Source of the DNA: an uncultured Hyphomicrobium sp.
GTDB lineage: Bacteria; Pseudomonadota; Alphaproteobacteria; Rhizobiales; Hyphomicrobiaceae
Assembly (NCBI GenBank): GCA_934555825.1
Contig: CAKTFJ010000001.1
Coordinates: forward strand, 248,001 to 312,000
Reading direction: 5' to 3'
DNA: 64,000 nt
Both the position numbers and the translations under genes were made by a program. Shown one piece after another: positions 33,823-43,447 of this stretch (position 1 is its first letter; each line of letters begins with the position of its first letter). The notes beneath the pieces are model-generated. The model did not search any database. It was not told the origin of the DNA and saw nothing but the letters and a program-made list of their open reading frames with translations.

Positions 33823-36639
33823 ATGCTCGACAAGACCTATCAGCCCGCCGAGATCGAGCCGCGCATCACTGAGCAATGGGACAAGGCCGAGGCCTTCCGC
33901 GCTGGGCGGCCGGAGCGCGAAGGCGCCGAGCCTTACTCGATCGTCATTCCGCCGCCCAACGTGACGGGCTCGCTCCACATGGGGCACGCGCTCAACAACA
34001 CGCTGCAGGACGTGCTGGTGCGTTTCGAGCGGATGCGCGGGCGCGACGTGCTGTGGCAGCCGGGAACGGATCACGCCGGCATCGCGACCCAGATGGTGGT
34101 GGAGCGCAAGCTGGCCTCCGAGGGTAAGGCCGACCGGCGCAGCATGGGCCGCGCAGTGTTTCTCGACGAAGTGTGGCAGTGGAAGGACGAGAGCGGTTCC
34201 ACCATTCTCAACCAGCTTCGCAGGCTCGGCGCGTCGTGCGACTGGAGCCGTGAACGCTTCACGATGGACGAGGGGCTTTCACGGGCCGTCGTGAAAGTGT
34301 TCGTACAGCTCTATCGCGACGGGCTGATCTACAAGGATAAGCGTCTCGTCAACTGGGACCCGAAGTTCCAGACCGCGATCTCGGATCTCGAGGTGGTGCA
34401 GGTCGAGAAGAAGGGCTCGCTGACGTGGGCCGATGGTGATCCCGAAGCGCCGTTCGATGCGGCGGCGCTCGCGAAAGCGCTCAAGAAAGACCCGTCCGGG
34501 CACATGTATCACTTCCGCTATCCGCTGGCGGACGGGAAGACGTACGAGCACCCGATTGCGTTCGATGAAGACGGCAAGCCGACGGCGTTCGAGACGCGCG
34601 GCTACATCATCGTTGCGACGACGCGGCCTGAGACGATGCTGGGCGATAGCGGGGTTGCCGTGCATCCCGATGATGCGCGCTATGCGGGCCTCGTTGCGGC
34701 GGGCGCGAAGGTTGTGCTGCCGCTCGTTGGGCGCGAGATTCCGATTGTTGCGGACGAGTACTCCGATCCTGAAAAGGGTACGGGCGCGGTGAAGATCACG
34801 CCTGCGCACGACTTCAACGACTTCGAGGTGGGTCGCCGGCACGATCTCGAAAAGATCAACGTGCTCGACGCGTTCGGGAAGCTCAACGACGACGTGCCGC
34901 CTGCTTATTGCGGGCTCGACCGTTTCGAGGCGCGCGAGAAGATCGTGGCCGATCTCGCTGCGCTGGGGCTGCTCGCCAAGATCGAGCCGACGACGCATAC
35001 GGTGCCGCACGGCGACCGCTCGAACGTCGTCATCGAGCCGTGGCTCACGGACCAGTGGTACGTGAATGCCGAGGAGCTGGCGAAGCCTGCCATCGCCGCG
35101 GTCGAAACCGGCAAGACAAAGTTCGTGCCGCAGAACTGGGAAAAGACCTACTTCGAATGGATGCGGAACATCCAGCCGTGGTGCATCTCGCGCCAGCTCT
35201 GGTGGGGTCACCAGATCCCCGCGTGGTACGGCCCCGATGGGCACGTGTTCGTCGCGCACGAGGAAGCGGAAGCGCGCGCGCTCGCGGAAGCGCATTATGC
35301 GGGATCGAACGTTCCGTTGACGCTCACGCGCGACGAGGACGTTCTCGACACGTGGTTCTCTTCCGCGCTGTGGCCGTTCTCGACGCTCGGCTGGCCGGAC
35401 GAGACGGCTGAAGTTCAGCGCTACTATCCGACGAGCGTGCTCGTTACCGGCTTCGACATCATCTTCTTCTGGGTTGCCCGCATGATGATGATGGGTCTCC
35501 ATTTCATGAAGGAGATCCCGTTCCACGACGTCTACATCCATGCCCTCGTGCGCGACGAGAAGGGGCAGAAGATGTCGAAGTCGAAAGGCAACGTCATCGA
35601 TCCGCTACAACTCGCCGACAAGTACGGCGCGGATGCGCTTCGCTTCACGCTGGCTGCCATGGCGGCGCAGGGACGCGACATCAAGCTCGCGCCGGCACGC
35701 GTCGAAGGTTACCGCAACTTCGCAACCAAACTCTGGAACGCGGCGCGCTTCGGCGAGATGAACGAGTGCGTGCGTCAATTCGATTTCGATCCGCATAGTG
35801 TGAAGCACACGCTCAACCGCTGGATCGTGGGCGAGACGGAGCGTGCGGCTGCGGCCGTAACGCAGGGCCTCGAAGCGTATCGCTTCAACGAGGCGGCGGG
35901 CGCGATCTACGAGTTCGTGTGGGGCGTCTATTGCGACTGGTATCTGGAGCTGATCAAGCCGATCCTTGCAGGTGACGACGAGGAGGCGAAGGCCGAGACG
36001 CGCAACTGTGCGGCGTGGGCCCTCGACCAATGCCTGAAGCTTCTGCATCCGTTCATGCCCTTCATCACCGAAGAGCTTTGGGCGCACATGGTGGAGCACG
36101 GTGAGCGGCGTCAGTCGCTGCTGTGCCTTTCCGAATGGCCGCGTCTCTCGGGCCTTGCGAGCGCGGAGGCGGATGCCGAGATCGGCTGGATCGTCGAGCT
36201 CGTCTCTGAGGTGCGTTCCGTACGGACGGAAATGAACGTGCCGGCGGGTGCGAAAATTCCGCTTATCATCTCGGGCGCGAACGAGGCGACGGTAGCGCGT
36301 GCGCGCCGGCACGAGGAGACCATCAGCCGGCTCGCGCGGCTCGAAAGCATTTCGTTTGGCGATGCGATCCCGAAAGGTGCTGCGCTGATCGTGATCGACG
36401 AGGCGACGGCGGCGCTGCCGCTCGAAGGCGTCATCGACATGGAGGCTGAGCGTAAGCGCCTCTCGAAGGAAATCGAGAAGGCAGAGGGGGACCGGACCAA
36501 GGCGTCCAATTGGCTCTCGAACGAAGCGAACGTCGCGAAGTCGCCGGTGCACGTCGTGGACCTCAACCGTGAGCGGGTCGTCGAGGCCGAGGATCGCATT
36601 CAGCGGCTTCAGGCGGCGCTGAAGCGGATCGAGAGCTAA
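33823..36639 (+). CDS. valS: valyl-tRNA synthetase
   Basis: 938 residues, class I synthetase charging tRNA-Val. The HIGH motif is HMGH in [17 protein letters not shown] (near residue 50). The editing (CP1) domain includes [10 protein letters not shown], and the KMSKS motif is KMSKSKGN (near 583). There is an anticodon-binding domain and a C-terminal coiled coil ([26 protein letters not shown]) typical of ValS. ATG 33823 gives the usual start [15 protein letters not shown]. It is complete and length-typical. Confidence 0.98.
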   Translation: MLDKTYQPAEIEPRITEQWDKAEAFRAGRPEREGAEPYSIVIPPPNVTGSLHMGHALNNTLQDVLVRFERMRGRDVLWQPGTDHAGIATQMVVERKLASEGKADRRSMGRAVFLDEVWQWKDESGSTILNQLRRLGASCDWSRERFTMDEGLSRAVVKVFVQLYRDGLIYKDKRLVNWDPKFQTAISDLEVVQVEKKGSLTWADGDPEAPFDAAALAKALKKDPSGHMYHFRYPLADGKTYEHPIAFDEDGKPTAFETRGYIIVATTRPETMLGDSGVAVHPDDARYAGLVAAGAKVVLPLVGREIPIVADEYSDPEKGTGAVKITPAHDFNDFEVGRRHDLEKINVLDAFGKLNDDVPPAYCGLDRFEAREKIVADLAALGLLAKIEPTTHTVPHGDRSNVVIEPWLTDQWYVNAEELAKPAIAAVETGKTKFVPQNWEKTYFEWMRNIQPWCISRQLWWGHQIPAWYGPDGHVFVAHEEAEARALAEAHYAGSNVPLTLTRDEDVLDTWFSSALWPFSTLGWPDETAEVQRYYPTSVLVTGFDIIFFWVARMMMMGLHFMKEIPFHDVYIHALVRDEKGQKMSKSKGNVIDPLQLADKYGADALRFTLAAMAAQGRDIKLAPARVEGYRNFATKLWNAARFGEMNECVRQFDFDPHSVKHTLNRWIVGETERAAAAVTQGLEAYRFNEAAGAIYEFVWGVYCDWYLELIKPILAGDDEEAKAETRNCAAWALDQCLKLLHPFMPFITEELWAHMVEHGERRQSLLCLSEWPRLSGLASAEADAEIGWIVELVSEVRSVRTEMNVPAGAKIPLIISGANEATVARARRHEETISRLARLESISFGDAIPKGAALIVIDEATAALPLEGVIDMEAERKRLSKEIEKAEGDRTKASNWLSNEANVAKSPVHVVDLNRERVVEAEDRIQRLQAALKRIES

Positions 36640-36640
36640 C

Positions 36641-36765
36641 TTCGCTCACGGGCTGTTCAGGTTGAAAAGCCTTGGCCAAGCCAAGCCCCTTCCGACCTGC
36701 GCCCTCCGCGGGGGCGGGCCACTTGGCCCGGGCGCCCTTGGCGCCTGAGCCCTGCGGGCTGAAGG
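36641..36765. repeat. GC-rich intergenic repeat at a convergent junction, copy A
   Basis: Fills the gap between the 3' ends of valS and the DUF2939 gene. It shares three blocks, in the same order, with 57986-58190: TTCGCTCACGGGCT(T)GTTC, GCGCCCTCCGnGGGGGCG and CGCCTGAGCCCTnCGGGCT. It has self-complementary parts such as CTTGGCCAAGCCAAG and AGCCCTGCGGGCT and may work as a bidirectional terminator. Confidence 0.6.
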
Positions 36766-37380
36766 TTAGGCTGGGCGCGCGATCCGAGTGGGCGAGCGAA
36801 GAGATGCTTCCCGCACTTTCAGGACGCGTAGCTCGGTGAGCTTCCATGTCGCCCCGCGCAGTTCGAGCAGGCCGACGTAGTGGCGCGTCGGATCATTGCG
36901 GTCCGCCAGCTCGATTTCGAACGCCGCTGGCGAATGGAATTCCGCGCGCTTCACGCGCGACCAGAACAGGCGAGCGCGTTCGTGCCACGGGAGCGCGGCA
37001 TCGGCGGCCGTCTGGCCCGAAATGTTATCGCGATAGAATTTGCGCACGTTGAAGAGCTGCGGCAGGCCTTCGGGCGTGACGTAGGCGTCGACCATGCTCT
37101 CTACGGCGTGTCGCCCGATGCCGGCTTTGATGCGTTGCCAAAGGCCGGGCTGCGGGTTGGCGGTGCCGGCGCTTGCGACGGCCACGGGACCGGTTGCAAA
37201 CTCCATTAGCGATCCGCGCAGTGTTTCCCGCACCGTCGGCCATTCGATCTTTTCGGCGAGGTAGGCGCTGTCGCCGGTGCGCATGGCCTCGCGAATAGAC
37301 CATGCCGCGACGAAGGGCGACGCTACGAAAGCGATGGCGAGAAAGAGGGTGGCGGTGGCTGCGATCAGCAGAGATTTCAT
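36766..37380 (-). CDS. DUF2939 family protein
   Basis: 204 residues, start at the ATG complementary to 37378-37380 behind GGGAGGACCG. The N-terminal hydrophobic helix (SLLIAATATLFLAIAFVASPFVAAWSI) acts as signal anchor. Then follow IREAMRTGDSAYLAEKIEWPTVRETLRGSLM and a C-terminal domain ending in LLELRGATWKLTELRVL. This is the pattern of DUF2939 proteins, periplasmic or membrane-anchored and of unknown function. It is convergent with valS. Confidence 0.8.
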   Translation of the reverse strand: MKSLLIAATATLFLAIAFVASPFVAAWSIREAMRTGDSAYLAEKIEWPTVRETLRGSLMEFATGPVAVASAGTANPQPGLWQRIKAGIGRHAVESMVDAYVTPEGLPQLFNVRKFYRDNISGQTAADAALPWHERARLFWSRVKRAEFHSPAAFEIELADRNDPTRHYVGLLELRGATWKLTELRVLKVREASLRSPTRIARPA

Positions 37381-37980
37381 CGGTCCTCCCGGCCCGGGTG
37401 CGGCGTGTCGCTTTCCCCATATAAACCAATGATTTGGGCTGCCTTCAGGCCAAGATATGTCGCCCTCGGAGAAAATCACGGTCGTGGTTCTGCGCAAAAC
37501 GTTTGCCAATCAATAGCTTGGCCGATCGCTCAATTGTGGCGTGGGATCTAAATGCTCCGGTGTGCGCATTTTTTCGGGCCTCGGAACATTCTCATCACGG
37601 CCCATCATCGGCCGGGATCGGGTGCTAGACATGCAGGATCGGGAGAGTGCGAGACATTAACTGTGTTCTCAAAGCCACGGCTTCGAAATCGTCCGGAAAA
37701 TGGACGTGGCACTTAACCGATGTTGCCTCACGGCAACGAAATCCCCATCTGATGCCTCGTTTGAGCCACAAAGAAAGCGCAACGAAAACTAGGAATGAAC
37801 GGGAAGCTGCGGGGGCTTCAGGTTCGGAATCGGCGATCACCCTCTTTTGCGGGGGCAAACGGCCGGTCCTTCATCGGAAGCGACCTTTTTTGAAATCACT
37901 TGGGGGACCCGCTCTTGAGCGGTGCTGCGCGTCGGTGCGTGGCCGCTGTGAGAGTGTCTAAGAAGAAACGGATTGCACTG
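37381..37980. other. 600-bp intergenic region between the DUF2939 gene and ilvD
   Basis: Divergent promoter region. Frames of 77-104 codons occur on both strands, but their translations look random. A small perfect hairpin GTTGCC-TCAC-GGCAAC lies at 37722-37737. I see no leader peptide rich in Ile/Val/Leu that would point to attenuation of ilvD, and no clear promoter pair. Confidence 0.4.
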
Positions 37981-39705
37981 ATGGACGCGAAGACGTTCGA
38001 CAAATCGAAGTTGCCCAGCCGGCATGTCACGGAAGGGCCGTCGCGCGCGCCTCACCGCTCGTATTACTATGCCATGGGTCTCACGGAAGAAGAGATCCAT
38101 CGTCCGTTCGTGGGCGTCGTCTCCTGCTGGAACGAAGCCGCGCCCTGCAACATCGCGCTTCAGCGTCAGGCGCAGTCGGCCAAAGCCGGCGTCAAGCACG
38201 CGGGCGGCACGCCGCGTGAGTTCTGCACGATCACCGTCACCGACGGCATCGCCATGGGTCACCAGGGCATGAAGTCGTCGCTCGTCTCACGCGAGGTGAT
38301 CGCCGATTCCATCGAGCTCACCATGCGCGGCCATAGCTACGATGCGTTGGTCGGCATCGCGGGCTGCGACAAGAGCCTGCCCGGCACGATGATGGCCATG
38401 CTGCGCCTCAACGTGCCGTCGGTATTCATGTATGGCGGCTCGATCCTGCCCGGCAAATTCAAGGGCCACGACGTCACCGTGCAGGACGTTTTCGAAGGTG
38501 TCGGCAAGCATTCCGTCGGCGATATGTCGGACGAAGACCTGCATGAGCTCGAATGCGTGGCGTGTCCGAGTGCCGGCGCATGCGGCGCGCAGTTCACCGC
38601 GAACACGATGGCGTGCGTTTCGGAAGCCATCGGCCTTGCGTTGCCCGGCTCGGCCGGCACGCCTGCGCCCTACGAAAGCCGCGATGCCTATGCGCGCGCG
38701 AGCGGTGAAGCGGTGATGAAGCTCATCGCGCTCGGTATCCGCCCGCGCGACATCTGCACGCGCAAGGCGTTCGAGAACGCGGCGATCGTCGTGGCCGCGA
38801 CCGGCGGCTCCACCAACGGGGCGCTGCATCTTCCGGCCATGGCGCATGAGTGCGGCATCGATTTCGACCTGTTCGACGTGGCGGAGATCTTCAAGAAGAC
38901 TCCGTACATCGCGGATCTCAAGCCGGGTGGAAAGTATGTCGCCTCGGATGTGCACGAGATCGGCGGCGTGCCGCAGATTCTCAAGGCGCTCCTCGAAGGC
39001 GGCATCCTGCACGGCGATTGCCTGACGATCACCGGCAAGACGATGGCCGAGAACCTCGAGTCGGTGACGTTCAACACCGAGCAGAAGGTGGTCTATCCGG
39101 TTTCCAACCCGATCACGCCGACGGGCGGAGTCGTGGGCCTCAAGGGCACGCTTGCGCCGGACGGTGCAATCGTGAAGGTCGCTGGTCTCAAGACCCTTCA
39201 GTTCCGTGGTCCTGCGCGCTGTTTCGATTGCGAGGAAGACGCGTTCCACGCCGTCGAAGCGCGCGACTACAAGGAAGGCGAGGTGCTGGTGATCCGCTAC
39301 GAGGGCCCCAAAGGTGGCCCCGGTATGCGCGAAATGCTGGCGACGACCGCAGCCCTCTACGGGCAGGGCGCAGGCGACAAGGTCGCGCTCATCACGGACG
39401 GACGTTTCTCGGGCGCGACGCGCGGGTTCTGTGTCGGGCACGTTGGACCGGAAGCAGCCGTAGGAGGGCCCATCGGGCTCATCCAGGACGGCGATATCAT
39501 TGCGATGGATGCCGTAGCCGGTACGCTCGACCTTGAGGTCGACGAAGCCGAGCTCGAGCGCCGCCGCAAGACCTGGAAAGCTCCGCCGAACGCTTATCAG
39601 AGCGGGGCAATAAGAAAATTTGCGGATCAGGTGGGGCCGGCCCGGTATGGCGCCGTCACCCACGCAGGCGGGAAGGCGGAAGTTGTTTGCTATGCGGACA
39701 TCTAG
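37981..39705 (+). CDS. ilvD: dihydroxy-acid dehydratase
   Basis: 574 residues. Dehydrates 2,3-dihydroxy-isovalerate and -methylvalerate in valine, leucine and isoleucine synthesis, using an iron-sulfur cluster. Cluster Cys ligands are in GCDKSLPG (near residue 130) and ACPSAGACG (near 196-203). [16 protein letters not shown] and [15 protein letters not shown] are the other conserved blocks. ATG 37981 gives the usual start; the 27-residue upstream extension is not family-like. The first residues of the next gene overlap its 3' end by 14 bases. Confidence 0.96.
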   Translation: MDAKTFDKSKLPSRHVTEGPSRAPHRSYYYAMGLTEEEIHRPFVGVVSCWNEAAPCNIALQRQAQSAKAGVKHAGGTPREFCTITVTDGIAMGHQGMKSSLVSREVIADSIELTMRGHSYDALVGIAGCDKSLPGTMMAMLRLNVPSVFMYGGSILPGKFKGHDVTVQDVFEGVGKHSVGDMSDEDLHELECVACPSAGACGAQFTANTMACVSEAIGLALPGSAGTPAPYESRDAYARASGEAVMKLIALGIRPRDICTRKAFENAAIVVAATGGSTNGALHLPAMAHECGIDFDLFDVAEIFKKTPYIADLKPGGKYVASDVHEIGGVPQILKALLEGGILHGDCLTITGKTMAENLESVTFNTEQKVVYPVSNPITPTGGVVGLKGTLAPDGAIVKVAGLKTLQFRGPARCFDCEEDAFHAVEARDYKEGEVLVIRYEGPKGGPGMREMLATTAALYGQGAGDKVALITDGRFSGATRGFCVGHVGPEAAVGGPIGLIQDGDIIAMDAVAGTLDLEVDEAELERRRKTWKAPPNAYQSGAIRKFADQVGPARYGAVTHAGGKAEVVCYADI

Positions 39706-40726
39706 ACTTCTACTCGGTTTGATCGTGATGGCATGCGGACCGTTGGCGGCGCACGCGCAGTCGACGTCGTTCAGCTCACCACGCGAGGCGCTTCGGCAAG
39801 GCGTCAGCGCCTACCAAGGCGGCTATTACGAAATTGCGGTGCCGGCGCTGAAGTATGCGGCGGCATCAAGCGAGTTCATGGCGACGTACTACCTGGCCAA
39901 GATCTACCAGGACAACACGGGTGCCTATACCGATCACGCCAAGGCGTTTGCCCTGTTCGAGAAGATCATCGACGATCATCTCGAAGCGGATCCGGATCTC
40001 GATCCGCGCGCGCCCTACATCGGCAAGGCGCTGACGGCGGTTGCGGGATATTGGCTCAAGGGTCTGCCGGAGATCGGGCTCGCGCCGGATCCCGCGCGTG
40101 CGGTGTTCTATTTCAACAATGCATCGACGACCTACAACGACGAGGATGCTCAATTCGAACTCGCCAAGCTGCAGCTGACCGGCGAGGGGGTTGAGGCGAA
40201 CATTCCGCTCGGGCGGCACTGGCTCTCCATTCTGAGCCAGAACGGACATGCGGGTGCGCAGGCCTTCTTCGCCGATCTCCTCTGGCGCGGAAAGCATGTA
40301 GAACCAGATCCGGCCCGTGCGTTGGCCTTGATCGCGATTGCGGTGCGCAATGCGCCGCCGCAGGATGCGATGTGGATCGAGGATATCTATCAGAACATCT
40401 TCTGCGGTGCCGCCGAAGGCACGCGCAGCCAGGCGACGGGCATCGTCGCGCAGTGGGGCAACCGCTACGGCCGGAAGCCCGCTAAGGCGCGCGACCACAG
40501 CGGCTTGGCGCAGCTCACGGCTGCACCGATCCGCACGTGCAAAAACGGCGAGGCCGTGGATTTCCTGTCCCCCAATCGTTCGGGAATTGCAGGGAACAGC
40601 GGACACGCGGTTACGACCACCGACCGGCTGCCTCCGCCTGCCGCCCAGCCGCCGACCTTCAGCTACGGCTCGGTGGGTGGAGACGCTGCGCTGCGCGACG
40701 TCACTGCGCCTGGCCAGGTGCGCTGA
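39692..40726 (+). CDS. Sel1-repeat periplasmic protein, ExoR-like
   Basis: 344 residues from ATG 39692, which overlaps the ilvD stop. A signal peptide ([22 protein letters not shown]) precedes tandem alpha-helical Sel1/TPR-like repeats: [80 protein letters not shown] and [23 protein letters not shown]. Length, repeat order and the conserved [11 protein letters not shown] insert resemble ExoR, the periplasmic inhibitor of the ChvG-ChvI sensor system in Rhizobiales. No two-component genes are nearby, so the assignment rests on resemblance. A bidirectional terminator follows. Confidence 0.7.
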   Translation: MRTSRLLLGLIVMACGPLAAHAQSTSFSSPREALRQGVSAYQGGYYEIAVPALKYAAASSEFMATYYLAKIYQDNTGAYTDHAKAFALFEKIIDDHLEADPDLDPRAPYIGKALTAVAGYWLKGLPEIGLAPDPARAVFYFNNASTTYNDEDAQFELAKLQLTGEGVEANIPLGRHWLSILSQNGHAGAQAFFADLLWRGKHVEPDPARALALIAIAVRNAPPQDAMWIEDIYQNIFCGAAEGTRSQATGIVAQWGNRYGRKPAKARDHSGLAQLTAAPIRTCKNGEAVDFLSPNRSGIAGNSGHAVTTTDRLPPPAAQPPTFSYGSVGGDAALRDVTAPGQVR

Positions 40727-40747
40727 CCCATCGCTTGCTAAAGTTCG

Positions 40748-40779
40748 AAACGCGCGCTGCACCTTGCGGCGCGCGTTTT
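40748..40779. terminator. bidirectional intrinsic terminator between the ExoR-like gene and xthA
   Basis: A perfect 10-bp stem AAACGCGCGC / GCGCGCGTTT with an 11-base loop. It has T-runs when read from either strand and sits between two convergent genes. Confidence 0.85.
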
Positions 40780-40802
40780 CGTTTACGTGGGATACTGCGG
40801 AT

Positions 40803-41582
40803 TTATGCGAGCGCGACCCAGACCGGCACGTGATCGGATGGCTTTTCCCAGCTCCGCGTGAAGCGGTCGATGCCCGCGCCCGAAAGCCGGTCCACGGCTT
40901 GGGGCGACAAGAGGTGATGATCGATGCGGATGCCGTCGTCCTTCTGCCAGGCGCCGGCCTGATAGTCCCAGAACGTGTAGATGCCGGGCTCGGGATGGCA
41001 GGCGCGTATGGCGTCGAGATAGCCGAGGTTCTCGATGGCGCGGAATGCGCCGCGGCTCTCCGGCTGGAACAGCGCGTCGTTGGTCCATGCGTCCGGGCGG
41101 CGGGCGTCTGCGGGGTCGGGAATGACGTTGTAGTCGCCTGCGAGAACGACGGGCATTTCGGTTGCGAGCAGCGCGCGGGCGTGCGCTTCGAGGCGCGCCA
41201 TCCAGCCAAGCTTGTAAGAAAACTTCTCGGTGCCGAGCGGGTTGCCGTTCGGCAGGTAGAGGGAGGCAACGCGGACCGAGAGCGTGCCCACGGTGACGGT
41301 CGCCTCGATGAAGCGCGACTGCACGTCGGTATCGTCGCCGGGGAGGCCGCGTGTCACGTCTTCGAGCGGGTGCAGGGAGAGGAGCGCCACGCCGTTGAAG
41401 CCCTTCTGGCCGTAGGTTTCGACCGTATAGCCGAGATCGGTGAAGGCCTCGCGCGGGAAGCCCTCGTCCTGGCACTTGATCTCCTGCAGGCACAACACGT
41501 CGGGCTTGGCTTCGCGCACGTAAGCGACGGCGCCCTCGATACGAGCCCGGATGCCGTTGATGTTCCAGGTGGTGATGAGCAT
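40803..41582 (-). CDS. xthA: exodeoxyribonuclease III / AP endonuclease
   Basis: 259 residues from the ATG complementary to 41580-41582 (MLITTWNINGIRARI). Cuts DNA at abasic sites and removes 3' blocks in base-excision repair. Conserved residues of the EEP fold are visible: WNINGIRAR, CLQEIKCQD with the metal Glu, SLYLPNGN, LAGDYNVIP with the Asp/Asn pair, GIRIDHHLLS and the terminal SDHVPVW with the catalytic Asp-His. The longer upstream frame runs through erpA and is not coding. It lies 44 bases after erpA on the same strand and is probably co-transcribed with it. Confidence 0.95.
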   Translation of the reverse strand: MLITTWNINGIRARIEGAVAYVREAKPDVLCLQEIKCQDEGFPREAFTDLGYTVETYGQKGFNGVALLSLHPLEDVTRGLPGDDTDVQSRFIEATVTVGTLSVRVASLYLPNGNPLGTEKFSYKLGWMARLEAHARALLATEMPVVLAGDYNVIPDPADARRPDAWTNDALFQPESRGAFRAIENLGYLDAIRACHPEPGIYTFWDYQAGAWQKDDGIRIDHHLLSPQAVDRLSGAGIDRFTRSWEKPSDHVPVWVALA

Positions 41583-41626
41583 GAGGGTCCGGAGCGCTCC
41601 CGTTTTGGGCCGGGAGTGCGGAGAGG

Positions 41627-41968
41627 TCAGAGAGAGAAGCTGGTGCCGCAGCCGCAAGAGGCGGTCGCGTTCGGGTTCTGGATCTTGAAGGCCGCGCCGA
41701 TCAGGTCGTCGACGAAGTCGATTTCTGACCCGGCGAGATAAGCCATCGACACCGGATCGATCAACACCTTTGCCCCGTCGCGCTCGATCACGGCATCGTC
41801 GCCCGATGCGCCGTCCACCAGGTCGAACTGGTATTGAAAGCCTGAACATCCGCCGCCTTCTACGGAAACGCGCAGCAGGGTGCCGGCGGGCTCGCCAGCG
41901 ACGATTTCGGCGATGCGGCGGGCTGCGCTCGCTGTCAGAGTTACGGGAAAGGTGGCGGTCTCGGTCAT
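41627..41968 (-). CDS. erpA: A-type iron-sulfur cluster carrier/insertion protein (ErpA/HesB-like)
   Basis: 113 residues. Receives and delivers Fe-S clusters to target enzymes. It has the three family cysteines: GGGCSGFQYQF (near residue 40) and the C-terminal CGCG pair. LTASAARRIAEI and IDPVSMAYLAGSEIDFVDDL are typical of the fold. It is first gene of a two-gene unit with xthA. A FixK/FNR-like palindrome lies 91 bases upstream of its start. Confidence 0.93.
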   Translation of the reverse strand: MTETATFPVTLTASAARRIAEIVAGEPAGTLLRVSVEGGGCSGFQYQFDLVDGASGDDAVIERDGAKVLIDPVSMAYLAGSEIDFVDDLIGAAFKIQNPNATASCGCGTSFSL

Positions 41969-42058
41969 CCTGGCGGTCCTCAGGAGGCGCGGGCGGCTGT
42001 TTCAGCCATTCCGGAATGCCTCGTGTGCGTCGCGTCTCGGCATGAAGATAGGGATCGC

Positions 42059-42072
42059 TTGATCCAAGTCAA
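42059..42072. promoter_or_regulatory. FixK/FNR-like box between erpA and dgt
   Basis: TTGATCCAAGTCAA matches the TTGAT-N4-ATCAA core at 9 of 10 positions and the alphaproteobacterial TTGATC-N2-GATCAA form at 11 of 12. It is the only such site I found. It could act on erpA (91 bases away) or on dgt (43 bases from ATG 42115; it abuts ATG 42073). Function is inferred from the motif alone. Confidence 0.5.
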
Positions 42073-42114
42073 ATGGCTTGCGGCGTCCGGCCTGCAGGGC
42101 CTACGTCTCAGGAC

Positions 42115-43353
42115 ATGAGCGACGACTCGACGGGATTGGACAAAATTACCGGCACGGCCGACTTCGGAGCGTCGCTCACGCCTGGGCAGCGCCGCCCTGC
42201 GCGGTATGCGGCGGGCGCCGTGCCGTCCCGCGGGCGGCGGTTTCCGGAGCCCGATTGTCCGACCCGCAGTCCCTTTCAGCGGGATCGCGACCGCATCCTG
42301 CATTCCACGGCGTTCCGCCGCTTGATCCATAAGACGCAGGTGTTCGTCTATCACGAGGGCGATCACTATCGGACGCGGCTGACGCACAGCCTCGAAGTGG
42401 CCCAGATCGCGCGGACGATCTCGCGGCAGCTCCGCCTCGACGAGGATCTCGCGGAGGCGCTGGCGCTGGCGCACGATCTCGGCCATCCGCCGTTCGGACA
42501 TGCGGGCGAGCGCGCGCTCGACCGGATCATGGCGGCCTTCGGGGGCTTCGATCACAATGCGCAGAGCCTGCGGGTGGTGACGGCGCTCGAACGCAAGTAT
42601 CTCGATTTCGACGGGCTCAATCTCACGTGGGAGACGTTGGAGGGACTTGCCAAGCACAACGGGCCGCTCGCGGACGAAGCCGATCCGGTGCTGAAGGTGG
42701 TGCGCGGTCTCGAAGACAGTTGGCAGAGCCTCGAAGCTGAGCGCTGGGCGTCGGGGGAAGCGCAGGCGGCGGCACTCGCGGACGATATCGCCTACGTGAG
42801 CCACGACATCGACGACGGTCTGAGGGCCGATCTGCTCACGCTTTCCGGCCTTGCGGATGTGCCGTTCGTGGGAGAGATCGTTCGCACGTTGCCTCATGGC
42901 GGAAGCGCGGATGAGAGCCGGCTCACCTACGAAGTGACGCGACGCATGATCACGCGCCTGATCCATGATGTGGTGCAGGAAAGCCGTCGGCGGCTCGCTG
43001 TGCTCGATCCCGCGACACCTCACGACCTTATGGCTGCGTCCCGGGCAACGGTCGCGTTTTCGGACGAGGTGGCTCGCGATCTCAATTCGCTCAAGGCGTT
43101 CCTGATGGAGCGGGTTTATCGCAGCCGGCGCGTGATGGGTGTGATGGACGAGGCCGAGGCCGTCGTGGCGCGGCTCTTCGCCCGCTATCTGGCGGATGAA
43201 AGCGCTCTGCCCGGAGCTTGGCGGGCCGCTCAGACAGGGCTCGCCGAGCGTGCGCGGGCGCGTGTTATCGCCGATTTCGTAGCCGGGATGACGGACCGCT
43301 ACGCCATTGCCGAACATGCCCGCCTGTTTGACGCCGCGCCGGAATTGCGTTAG
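42115..43353 (+). CDS. dgt: deoxyguanosinetriphosphate triphosphohydrolase-like HD protein
   Basis: 412 residues from ATG 42115 (after CAGGAC); ATG 42073 would add 14. Hydrolyses dNTPs, typically dGTP, to nucleoside and triphosphate. The HD-domain metal ligands are visible in RLTHSLEVAQIAR (His near 90), LAHDLGHPPFGHAGE (HD near 119) and DDIAYVSHDIDDG (late Asp). FHSTAFRRLIHKTQVF-like sequence precedes the domain. It belongs to the type-2, shorter dgt subfamily common next to argS in alphaproteobacteria. Divergent from erpA. Confidence 0.93.
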   Translation: MSDDSTGLDKITGTADFGASLTPGQRRPARYAAGAVPSRGRRFPEPDCPTRSPFQRDRDRILHSTAFRRLIHKTQVFVYHEGDHYRTRLTHSLEVAQIARTISRQLRLDEDLAEALALAHDLGHPPFGHAGERALDRIMAAFGGFDHNAQSLRVVTALERKYLDFDGLNLTWETLEGLAKHNGPLADEADPVLKVVRGLEDSWQSLEAERWASGEAQAAALADDIAYVSHDIDDGLRADLLTLSGLADVPFVGEIVRTLPHGGSADESRLTYEVTRRMITRLIHDVVQESRRRLAVLDPATPHDLMAASRATVAFSDEVARDLNSLKAFLMERVYRSRRVMGVMDEAEAVVARLFARYLADESALPGAWRAAQTGLAERARARVIADFVAGMTDRYAIAEHARLFDAAPELR

Positions 43354-43447
43354 CCGGGCCGATCATTTGCCAGCAGAAGGACGGTGGCCTTGCCGCGCTA
43401 CCTTGAGGTAGTGGCGGGGCGAACGTCCGGTTCAAGGACGCTATTCC

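Noticed and set aside
37625..37961. 77- and 104-codon frames upstream of ilvD
   Set aside because: Opposite-strand frames with random-looking translations; no leader-peptide pattern.
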